Source: Cunninghamia lanceolata (Eukaryota > Streptophyta > Pinopsida > Cupressales > Cupressaceae). From it: a DNA stretch of 64,000 bases. A model generated the notes under the pieces. That model saw nothing but the letters and a program-made list of their open reading frames with translations, ran no database searches and was not told the origin of the DNA. Positions within the stretch are counted from its first letter, which is position 1. Every line of letters begins with the position of its first letter. Shown here in pieces: positions 10,628-20,730 of the stretch. The stretch is taken from NCBI GenBank assembly GCA_027924645.1, contig BSBN01000297.1:2418001-2482000 (forward strand), written 5' to 3'. Made by a program: the position numbers and the translations under genes.

Positions 10628-13600
10628 ATGTCTACTCTAAATATTGTGAAGATCACTAATAGGCCTCGCCCCAAATTCAAGAAACATCCCTACAAATCCT
10701 TGGAAGTAGATCCCCTAGGAGCATTTTCCAGTGTTCCACATCGTGTCTTGCATACAAAAGATATTAGGGTTTACATTCATGCAAACATTAAAGAATTCAG
10801 AGAGTTCAAATTGAGGGATATCTACCACAAACAACTAATAGATGATTCCTTTGAGCTCAAACCCCAATACAAGGCCCTCCGGGAGAAGCACTTTGCACAG
10901 TGTATACATTTCCCCTGCTTTGCTGAGGATGAATGGGTCTGGTATGTCTTGCGTAGAATACATGACAACTTCATGTGGTTGAATGGACCATTCAAGATCA
11001 CAAAAGATGCCATTAGGGCAGTTATTGGTTTGCACTCATCTAGTGGGATACCTATTCTCAAATCGGTCAAGAATCAGACTGTAAGTGAGGCTACCAGATC
11101 TAGGTTTGACAAAAGAGTAATGACAATAGAAGATATCACTGATCCGGATATCAAGTTTGCCTCCATGATCATCGGATACAAGATATATCATTCTAGCAGG
11201 GAGAATTCAGTACTTGGAACTGCTATCTACACTGCTTATGAAATGTTAAGAAAGAATTCAGATTATGACCTTTGTCAGCTCCTTCTAAATCAACTCTTGG
11301 AGAATCTGTAGAAAATAAAGAAAGATAAAAAGAATTCATTTAAGTATGGTGGGTTAATATTGTGGTTATTCTTCTACTTTATGAATGAGCTACCCGGATC
11401 TAGTGGATGGGTAGGGCAGAGTGACAGACCGGTTGCCATACAAATCAGGGACTATTTGCATGGACTTGGTGATGACAAAGCACAAAACACAGCTCTCTGG
11501 GGTTTCTTCAAAAACTTCCAGAACATGATGCAAGCTAGAGAGAGAATTCCCTAGTCTCTAGTTGAGAAAGACAAAGACACAGTATGCTTTATGGTAGAGA
11601 CTAATCAGTGCCTAATGGAGGTAGTAGAACCAAGAATAATATGGATCATGCCAATGGGGTATGAAGTGGATGAGAAAATCGTAGAGCTACATGTTTAGTA
11701 CATGTTGAGTCAACCAAAGGATCCTAAGGTAGAAAGGTTTGGAACCTTTGAAGAATTAAGTATAAAAATCCATGTGGAACTCAGACAACCGGAGATGAAG
11801 AGAAAAGTGAGAAAAAAGGTAGAAGAATTTGCCAAGAGGCATGGAATCTCAAAAGAAGCACTTGATGCACATAGAGAAAAGATGGAAAGGGCATAAAAAG
11901 AGAAGGAAGAAGCAGAAAAGGAAAGTGATCCGGTAAAACCCTCCTCCCGGACCAAATCCTCTAAGAGGTCTACACCTACTAAGACCTCAAAGGCATCAAA
12001 ACCAGAAGCAAAATCATCCAGTAAAGAAGAGAAAAGAACTAAGACAAAGGCCACAAGGTCTTATTTCAGTCAGAAAGATGAAGAAGAGACAGAATCTGAT
12101 GAAGAAATCAAGAAGAAGAAGAAGAAGAAGAATGTTTATGGTGAACCCTCTACTGGTGAAGACAAGGAAGAGATGGCAGAAGAGTTTGTTGAAAAGCCCA
12201 CTCTATCATTAGATGATGTCGTCAAATCAGTTACTGTGGATGGAAACCTTCAACCAATGACTTAATTCTATGATTATTATAATGAGGCTGACCAAAATAT
12301 CTTGCAGGATGCAGCAGTCAAGTATCTGAACATCTACAATAAGGATTTTATTGAAATTATATCTCTTATTCCCAAAAGCCTAGAGAAAGAGTTAGAAATA
12401 AGAAAGAATAATGCTATGGCAAAAGATCTTGAGATCTGAGAACAGATAGCCATTCAGCTATATCCTTCAATTAATTCAAAGCAAATGAATATGATCTTCA
12501 AAGACTGCAAGGATGAGTTCCGAAGCAAAGCAAGAATGAATCAACTTATGCTTGGAGAAACTAACAAAGTAGCAAAAGAGACAGAAGAGATCCTCCGGAA
12601 TGCATACTCAAGATTCAACATTCCTAGTATAGAGGACTTGGGTGTTGATCCCTCAGCCACAAGTGTTGAAGAAGGATCTACTGAGGCAATGACAGAAGAA
12701 GTAATGGACACCGGTAAAGATAAGGGCTTGGAATCCTCTACTCCGGAAGAGGTGGCCCATGAACAAACAAACATTACTCCTCCAGTTTCCCCTGCTGACT
12801 CTGGATCCAAAGGAGAAGAAAGAATAAAAGAGAAAGAAAAAGAAGTGAAGGGAAAAGAAGATGACTGCTCTAAGACTGCAGAAGAAAAGAAAAGCCTGTC
12901 TCTGGCAAGAGACACTGCAGAAATTGTCAAAGAATTCTTAAACAAAGAGACAATGGAAATTGATGAACCAGAACTTCTACTAGGACCATTTGATTTTGAT
13001 TCTCTTTCCCCGGTAAAAACAATGAAGATAGCTTCATTTGCTAATGCAAAGGCAAAAGAAAAACTCCTGAAGTCTCACATGGAAGACTATGAGCTAATAG
13101 AAGCTGCATCCGGTGTGCTTGAAAAGATCATGCCATCCTTTCTGAAGGATTCATCGGCTTCCTCATCAGGTAATCTTAAGTCTCTTGTTAGTTTAGTCAG
13201 CACTCATTTTGAGTCCTTAGAGAAATCAGCTAAGGAAAAGGTCCAGAAAGAGTTTTTGGATAAAAGATTCTCTGAAGTACTAAGTCTAATATCAAATGAT
13301 AGAAGAAATATGGATATAGGAATAAAGAGCTTAGAAAATGCTCTTAAAGATGGCAGGGAAATATATAAATTTTGTCTATCATGGTCCAAAGCAACAATGG
13401 AGATTGAGAAGAAAATGAAAGAACAGGAGATCAAACTAAGAAAACTTTCTCAAAATTTTGATCCACTTACCTCATCCATAGTAAATCAAGAATGTCAGAC
13501 TATTGCAGTCTTGGATGAAATTAAGAAGCTCGAGAAAGAAAAGAAAAATAGAATCAATAGGTTAAATGAATTTAGAAGAATAATCATTCCCAAGTTGGAG

Positions 13601-13792
13601 GCCATGCATGAGGCCCTAAGTGATGCTCAAACCACAGCCAAGACAAATGATCCAACAGATCTGAAGAAGGCAGAAGCTTTTGCATTCCTGTTGAGTGGTC
13701 ACATATCAATTTTGGACAGGATGAAGTTGAGTTGGGCAACCGAAGTTGTACAATTGAAAAACACTTTTCTAGACATACTAAAGTATATGTAG
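10628..13792 (+). pseudogene. Long second ORF of unknown function, about 1,055 codons
   Basis: A single frame spans ATG 10628 to TAG 13790-13792 with six internal stops: TAG 11309, TAG 11552, TAG 11696, TAA 11894, TAA 12263 and TGA 12437. No frameshift is needed. Residues 1-350 look globular, including WVWYVLRRIHDNFMW and ITKDAIRAVIGLH, then DYDLCQLLLNQLLENL and a hydrophobic stretch with WLFFYFMNE. A Ser/Lys-rich basic region with a Lys run follows (near 12110-12135), then a Glu/Lys-rich coiled-coil half ending at ILKYM. No pol motif is visible. The globular half resembles parts of the minus-strand ORF ending at 17097 and the ORF at the right window end. Function unknown; structural or packaging roles are possible but unproven. 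Confidence 0.7.
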
Positions 13793-14036
13793 AGTACAAC
13801 CAGATGATATACTTATGCGACTATGTATAGATTAATTTTTGAAAATTTTGGTGTGCGAACCCCACCCTTTGCCATTGATGTCAAAGGGGGAGTGATGAGA
13901 AGTGAAAAATGAGGAATCCAGCTAAGGGGGAGCTCCAGAAAATGTACATAGAGATAGAGCATCAACCAAGGGGGAGTATAGTGTGACACTTAGTCATTTT
14001 TCACTAAGTGTTGCCATCAATGCCAAAGGGGGAGAT
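13793..14036 (+). other. Region with four polypurine-tract-like G runs
   Basis: AAGGGGGAG-type tracts occur at about 13883-13892, 13924-13932, 13968-13976 and 14025-14036; only the last abuts the LTR and is the likely functional primer for plus-strand DNA. The region is similar to 45130-45471 in the full Copia. Confidence 0.8.
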
Positions 14037-14087
14037 TGTTGGCAAGAGACACTATATGGATTCATGAATGTTGTCATTGATGGCAAC
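14010..14087 (+). other. Inverted repeat bridging PPT and 3' LTR start
   Basis: GTTGCCATCAATGCCAA (14010-14026) can pair with TTGTCATTGATGGCAAC (14071-14087), 16 of 17 positions, placing the polypurine tract and LTR start in the loop. An equivalent repeat is at 45445-45514. Confidence 0.75.
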
Positions 14088-15102
14088 AAAGGTTATCTCA
14101 CACATCTGCAAGACATGATGAGTCTCTACCGGAAGTCAGATTGAAGAAGTGTTATGATCTGGTAAGCAAGAATAGAGCAGTCAGCAAGGTCTGACAGTCA
14201 GGTCTGGATCTCTCAGAGGAAGTATTTCAGTAAAGTGAGGATTTGGAGAAGTCAATAGGAGTACCTTGACTAATAGATTCCAAGGATTTAGCCTCCAGTG
14301 ATGGAAGGGTGAAGAGATATGAGCACTTGAGTGTTGGGTTCCTGTTTGACAAAGTAGACAGAGGAAGAACTGTATCGGCAGAGTGTCAGACCCAAATCCG
14401 AAAGAGATATTGCTAATGACTAAGTTTCTTGAGGTATCATTCATGATTGGCCGACATGATTGAAGACTTATACAAGCATATTTTTGATTTGCATTACTTG
14501 GTATGTAAGGATTCAGCCGACAGACCAGAGTTTGAGATAATATTGACTATTCTGGATGCCGACTAGAAAAGTGTTGAAATCACTTGTACGGATATATATA
14601 TATAAGATGGATTTAGATGTGAAGGTGTGTGTGGTGTATGTATTGAAGTGCGAATAAAAGTAGAAGAATAGTATAGAAGGCAGAAAAATAGGTTCAGAAT
14701 GTAAGAGGACATCAACACTTAAGGAGAGTAAGAATGAAGTGCAGCAGATCAGTCTATTGAGCTTAACCGGAACTGAACTTCAACATGGGTGGATGCTTCT
14801 CATCAGTTCAAGTTTTCTTCTTATAGATAGTAAGTCTTTTGTAGGCAGTGAGCCCTAATTGGCAAGTGCCATTTTGTATCTTCTATTCTTCTAACAGAGA
14901 ATAATATCTTGGGTTAATCACCCCGTGGTTTTTTCCCTTAACAGGGTTTCCACGTCAAAATCATTGTGTCATGTGTATTGGTGTTATTTCCATTTCATGA
15001 TTATGCTTACTTATTTGATCTGATGTTGCATTAACTGTTAAGAAGGCAAAGAAAGTTGAAATATTATGATAACTGATTCACCCCCCTTCTCAGTTATCAA
15101 CA
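14037..15102 (+). repeat. 3' LTR of pol-less Copia-like element
   Basis: From TGTTGGCAAG to TATCAACA; followed by CTTTC. It lacks about 31 bp present in the left LTR near 8625-8660 and keeps the terminal hairpin (15068-15098). Confidence 0.95.
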
Positions 15103-15107
15103 CTTTC
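15103..15107. repeat. Target site duplication CTTTC (right)
   Basis: Matches 7809-7813 and marks the insertion point inside the minus-strand ORF. Confidence 0.95.
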
Positions 15108-17097
15108 CCTAGCTTGCTTGCCCTTGTATTCATACAAAAAGGCTGTAAACACAAGTGTTTTAATGAAATCATCATTTGAAATGAATTTGTTGTTGGCTAG
15201 GTGTCTTATGTATCCTATTAAGTCATCTGGTGCTTCCATACTGACAACTTCCCTATCTTCAAGAGGTTCATACCCCTCAATGGTTGGGTCATAGTTTTGT
15301 ACTCCTTCCTTAGATTCTTCTTCTCCTTCTGCAATGTTAGTATCTACAGAGAAACTTATGTTTGGAGTGGACTAAGGTGACAAGTGACCTAGAGGAATCT
15401 CATACTCAACTTGTGCTTCCTTAAGTTGTCTTCTTTTTCTGTCAAATACATGGGGGGGACATTTATTATCAATTCTAATGCATGTATAATCATAGTATCC
15501 AACCTTTCAATAGGATCATCAATATCCTTAAAGGCTCTGGTGTAAGTGGGGTTTTGGCTACCCTCCAAGCCTCTGCTAACATAGATTTATGGTACAAACT
15601 CCTCCTTTCTACTGCTATGTTTTCATCACAATTTCTGATTAAATCCTCATCAACGAACAGGACATGATGATATCCTTTTAACTTTTGTTTTGTTTGTACA
15701 CTGTTGATAAAGTGTTCAAGATCAAATTTTTCTCTTGCATTTCTAAAAGGTAATCTGAATTGCTCTAGTTTCTTGTCAATCAATTAATAACCTTTATTAG
15801 AAAGAATGGTGAAATATCCAAAGCATGGAGTTCTAGGCATAAATGACTGTTTGTTGTGGTTCTTAAGGTGCATGAAATATGAAGAAGCCAATTGCTTGAC
15901 AATTTCTAAATATGCAACCCTATTTGGGCAAGTTTTTGGTAGAAGGAAGGGTGGTCCTTCATATCCAAACACTCTTATCATGGTGCAGTCACTAAAAACA
16001 TACCAATGAACCCAATTATGGCTAAACTTTCCCTCCTCATGTTTATCTTTTGGCCTCAAAAACTTCTGTATTTCTAGTGAAAAATTGTAATTGCAAGGGC
16101 GATCGAATTGTTTGTATAGAGGTTTCACAAAAAACTCCTCAAAATATAAATAATGTGATTTGTCACATCTGCTATCCCAGATAGCAATCCACATTTTCAT
16201 GGGTTTTATATCACCATTGTTGTCTAAATCTCTTACCTTGAGATTCTTATCCCACAAGCACATACTTTGTCCTTCATATAACACCATATGCATAAACAGA
16301 GAATAATGTCTATATTTACTTCCTCCATTCTTAAGAAATATCAGATCATTTTGCAAGTTATGTGCCAGGTACTTAGCATAATCAAAGTATCGTGCATCAT
16401 GACTCTGTATGTCTACAACTAGAACCATGGGTGCAATTTCCATGAACATGGAGGCTTCTATACCCAACACTTGGCAGACAGAGTAGTATGTGTTTTTGAA
16501 GTAATCCTCAAACAATTCAACTGAATATGGTGGATCCTCAACTCTAGAAAATACCCTGAGTTTATTGTTTTCATCGTGAGGCATGTGCAGGGGTAGTTTC
16601 CATCTCTTGTAATTGTTACTCATGTTATGGTATTCAACCAACAAGTCCTTGATCCTAATTTGTTTTATCTAAACTCGTATCCAATTGAAACATTATGGCA
16701 ATATAATCTCTAGTAATGGGAGAGAAAGTAGTCCTGTCATCCAATTCAATATAGCAAGTCTTAGGGTTGTATTTTTCTGCAAAGAGTCTTAGCAACTGGA
16801 CATTCACAAACACATTTGGGACTACTAATTTACCCAAATTTAGCCACCAGGGATTTGAAATAGGTTTATGTCTGTACATCTTATAATGGAAGATAAAAAG
16901 ATCATACCCTCTAACTGGTGTCCATATGTCCCCTATTTGTTTGTATAAATCTTCTAACTTTTTGGCATGTGGGTTCAGTTGGGCATTTCTTCTGGACTTC
17001 TGTCCTGACTTGGGGCACTGATCTAGTAAATCCTAGTTTAAATTCCTATCTCCCACTTTTCCCTCTTACTCTTAGGGTTTTGCATTACTTCCTCCAT
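15108..17097 (-). pseudogene. 5' part of long non-pol ORF
   Basis: Reads from ATG at 17097 (MEEVMQNPKSKREKWEIG) with stops and a frameshift between about 17040 and 16990, then WTPVRGYDLFIFHYKMYRHK and a clear block to 16655, a one-base frameshift near 16655-16665, then a 286-codon stretch (16644 to 15787), TAA 15784-15786, and on through the TSD into 7808. Notable phrases are SPITRDYIAIMFQLD and FDYAKYLAHNLQ...LFMHMVLYEGQ. These match in order and spacing the ITKDAIRAVIGLH and DYDLCQLLLNQL blocks of the ORF at 10628. No catalytic motif recognised and no LTR found for its own element, so its parent element is unidentified. Confidence 0.6.
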
Positions 17098-18065
17098 GTT
17101 CTATAAAAAATGAATGTAGGCTAATATATGCGAACCGGTTAGAAGTACTTACTTGGAAAATCACTCTGGTTATGAATTACTGTCTAGCTACTCCCTACGA
17201 TCGTTCCTTTCAATGCCCTTCAAAAATCACATTCAATCAACTTAACTCTATGCAATTAATGGTGTCTCACTTGTGTATCTCATATCATTGAAGGGAATTT
17301 AATTTTTTGAATAAAGGACATTGGATCGCCGCCATCATGTCTTGTCACTTTATTTCGGGGTGATATGCTTTGAGATCTCATTTATTTTAGTTTTATGCTT
17401 GTTCGAGATTTCGGTGTGACCCCAGATGGTGTCTCCCTGATAACATAAGTCTCTTTGAACATGGAGTTAACCTTATGATGTTTTTATTTCATCACCTTTT
17501 CGAAGAGACTAGAAAGACCTTCTCTTTGATATAGTAGAGTCATTCTGAAATACCTCTTACATTGTTCTTTTATCGGAAAGACTCCTTCTATCAGTGGGAC
17601 TCCAAACCTTATCACCTCAACATCCCAAACTCCCTTTGTGAACATTTTCGATGATATCATTTGATCAGTGTGACACATTTTGGTGTCATGCTAAAATGCC
17701 TTGTCTGTTCGATGTTCGGGGTATCGATAAGACTGCTGAGTGACTCTTGCCGATATCCCTTGTCTCTTCGATTTCTTTTATTTCTTTTATTTTGTATAAA
17801 TTTACTTTTTATCTTTTATACCTTCGAGTCATTGAAGAGACTAATGTTGAGTCTCCTCGATGTAGTATTATCTCGCCGATATTGTTCATAACCTTGAAAG
17901 CATAATGATTTTGATTAAATATTTTACGATGGAGGAAAGGAATTTTAGGGTTAATGATGGAACGGTGGTATTTTCAGGTTTGAATGAAATAACTTATTAG
18001 GAATTATGGCGGGAAATGGAAAAATTTTAAGGTTTGAAATTTTGATCCAACATGAACCTTAATAT
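17098..18065. other. No gene seen; possible 5' region of the minus-strand ORF element
   Basis: Contains several Cys-poor, AT-rich stretches and repeated TCTCTTCGA-like words (for example near 17500, 17765 and 17850 on either strand). No coding similarity recognised. Confidence 0.35.
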
Positions 18066-18104
18066 CTTAAACCCTAACCCCTAATCGCTTAACCCTTAAT
18101 CCCT
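18066..18104 (+). repeat. Short degenerate telomere-like CCCTAA run
   Basis: A few words close to CCCTAA/CCCTTAA occur in about 40 bp. Too short and impure to call a true interstitial telomere. Confidence 0.35.
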
Positions 18105-18120
18105 ACTAGATCAGAACAAT

Positions 18121-18262
18121 TAGGAACTAAATTAGGTGCTAAATTAGTTGCTCTAAAGTAGGCACTAAATTAGGCGTTAAATTAGGCACTAATGTAGGTG
18201 CTAATTTAGGCGCTAATCTAGGTGCTAATTTAGGCACAAATTAGCACCTAATTTAGCACCTA
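18121..18262 (+). repeat. 12-13 bp minisatellite ending in an inverted copy
   Basis: About ten variants of ATTAGGTGCTAA follow each other from 18121 to 18238, after which the unit flips to TTAGCACCTAATTTAGCACC (18240-18261). The flip lets the end of the array fold back on itself. Confidence 0.85.
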
Positions 18263-18493
18263 CTTGTTCTGATTGGCACAAAAAATGCCAAAAATAGTGC
18301 CATCTCGATAAATAGCACCAAATTTTTCAAAAAATTAGAGAAAAATACATTAAAATAGTGGGTGGAAGCAAAAAATGGAACAAAAAAGGGAGCTAATCAC
18401 AAGGATTTGTTGTAGTGTTTCCAAACCATCTAATCAATTAAGGATCTTCTATACAACCAGAATCTCCCATTTTTCTCTAAAGCACTTTTTACA

Positions 18494-19000
18494 ATGGGTG
18501 ATAATCTCTTTGGAGATGGTGAGCGTGGTGAACCAGGTAATAATTAAACATTCTTTTATCCAATCTCCATAACTCTTGAAAGGAATGAACCTCCTATGAA
18601 AAACATATCTCATGGATTCCTACCAACTTTTCAAGGAATAAATTTAGAAGACCCAAACCAATTCCTGTTTGAATTTAAGGTCCTCTGCCAAACCTATGAT
18701 TATGCCACAGATAATCATAAATTAAAACTTTTCCCCTCAACTCTCAAAGAATTAGCTTTACAATGGTTCATGGGCCTGACAGAAAATTTCATAACTACAT
18801 GGGATCACATGGAAACTGCCTTCCTTGATAAATATCAAGATTATTATAGAGTCAAGGATCAGAAAGATGAGCTCTTCCAAATGAAACGGATGGAAGATGA
18901 AAATTTGGAAGATTATGTGGATAGATTCTTATTTGTCCATAAGAGATGTGGAAATAATCTAGATGAAGAACTGAGTAAAACCATTTTTCTAAGAGGAATT
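18494..19000 (+). pseudogene. Gypsy (Tat/Athila-like) gag, N-terminal part
   Basis: Starts ATG GGT GAT at 18494, with TAA at 18545-18547, then a retrotransposon Gag core: FLPTFQGINLEDPNQFLFEF, LKLFPSTLKELALQWFMGL, ITTWDHMETAFLDKY and LEDYVDRFLFVHKRC. This capsid-like pattern is typical of plant Gypsy elements. It is cut at 19000 by the minus-strand element; the frame resumes exactly at 24403 (RGI then DDEIREALN) once the insert and one GAATT are removed. Confidence 0.85.
18996..19000. repeat. Target site duplication GAATT (left)
   Basis: Matches GAATT at 24398-24402 on the other side of the element. Confidence 0.95.
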
Positions 19001-20647
19001 TGATGCAGAGGTGTCAAGTCTCCAATGGTAATCTAACAAGATCAAAAGATTCAAATAACTTGTGGCTTCAACCAATAAGGCTTCTCTAGTCTTCTCCTTG
19101 TCTTAAACTCCACCAAAGGGCTCAAATTTGGATTCCAACTTCTCATATGAATTCTTGTACCTTCTAGGGTCTCAACCTACCCCAACCAACAAGATTCAAT
19201 AGGTTTCATGCACCTTTCTGACCGGTTCTTGACAACTCCCCTTAACTAGGCCTAATCCTTGTAGCCCTGTTCAGCGACTAATTTGCACTTATCTCCAAAC
19301 TTTCCCAAAGCACTCCAAAAAATAATGACTGATATGAGTACCCTCTATTGAGTTCTATAACATACTTCAAAATCATATACTATTGTTTTGGACAAAATAT
19401 GACTGTCCTAACAACCCGGCTATCTTCCTGCAAGGCCTAATCCACCCACTTTACAAAGGAACCCTATTAAATACTTATCCCCCTCACTCCAAACCTAAAA
19501 AAATTCTTAGGAAAGGATTAAAAGCAAAGGATTTTCAAGGTTTCAACTAGTGGTTTGCTCATTTGCATGTTTAAATACAAAACCCCCCTTTCTAGGCCTC
19601 AAAACCTAGGGCTTGCTAGATCTCCCACTTCCAATCACTTCCAGACCTCATTCAAAGGTCTAACACCATGTCCTTGACCATATTAACCCTCAGCAAACAT
19701 AAAACCATAACCTTATTGAGGCCAATCTCCTGCTGCTATAACTGAGCCACCATTTCAATGCTCTTTCCACATGCAATCTCTAACTCTCAATGGTGATCAC
19801 CTGCCCATTTGCACTCCTCCTGCTTTGTCAGGGTTAGAAATCATATTATACATACAATCAAGGACCTATTCCATGAGAACCAGGATCATACATTCATGGA
19901 AATGTCCTATGAGACATTGAAACTTCTCAAAATGCTCAGGACAACTTGCTATTTTTTGTAACAGTCAATATAAACAGAGATAAAAACTAATCTAAAAACC
20001 TTCTCAAAGCATGAATAAGGTCTGATACTATTAAATGAGGATCTAAGACATTAAACAAGCATCCAACAATCAATAGATCAACAGAAACAAGAAGGAGATG
20101 CAAGAAAACTGAATTTTACTTGTTATTTCCAATCTGCCGTACAACTCAGACTTCCAAAATGACTCCTCTATGCCATCTCACGCCTTGGGAAGGCTTATAT
20201 AACTTTTTCCTAACTCCCACAATCAATTCCCAAAGGTTGGAGATGGTTAAACTTCCAAAACCATTCATTTTTTATTTTCCCGCCCAAATGCATTATTTAA
20301 AATTTTGAATATTAAACTTTGTTTTAAGTGACTTTTACTCTCCCAAATTATCATGGTTCATCATGGTTGATCTTATTAGGATCATTATTCCTTATTCCTA
20401 GCCTTAGACACTTCTAATTGACTCTTATTTGACCCTAGAGGCACTATTGGCCCACTTACATTATTTTTTGGTCCTAGGGTCCTTACCAGGACCCTCAGGA
20501 CATTTGATTATTACATCATTTTGCCCATTACAATATGCCATAATTGGTTCTAGGATGTTCCATTTGATTTGATTTGATCCATGGGCTTCTTCTTTGATCA
20601 TTTGTGTCTTCTTGCTCCAGGGTGTTCTCTTAGGTGCTCCTGCACCA
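19001..20647 (-). repeat. 3' LTR (left) of gag-protease Gypsy element
   Basis: On the plus strand it runs from TGATGCAGAG to CCTGCACCA and is nearly identical to 22752-24397. Confidence 0.95.
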
Positions 20648-20730
20648 TACTCCCCAGAATGATAAAAACTCTTGTCCCAAGAGTCATGTGATCTGCTCCA
20701 AACCTCCTGCAGTCTTTTGGAAATGTTCCT

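Larger units (their letters stand above)
7814..15102 (+). mobile_element. Pol-less Copia-like LTR element (7.3 kb)
   Basis: It has two LTRs of about 1.1 kb starting TGTTGGCAAG, a 5-bp CTTTC duplication, an initiator-Met PBS and an AAAGGGGGAGAT polypurine tract. The interior carries a coiled-coil/zinc-knuckle ORF and a roughly 1,055-codon second ORF, but I find no protease, integrase, RT or RNase H motifs, so it must have used enzymes in trans. The distal LTR half, PBS and the 250 bp before the 3' LTR closely resemble the full Copia at 39551-46844, which has almost the same length (7,289 versus 7,294 bp). LTRs differ at a few percent by eye, plus a deletion of about 31 bp in the right one. Nothing in it is intact. 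Confidence 0.95.

Noticed and set aside
12541..12945. Minus-strand open frame in the second ORF
   Set aside because: Ser-rich shadow of the Glu/Lys-rich plus-strand coding frame.
18066..18104. Interstitial telomere
   Set aside because: Only a few imperfect CCCTAA words; too short.
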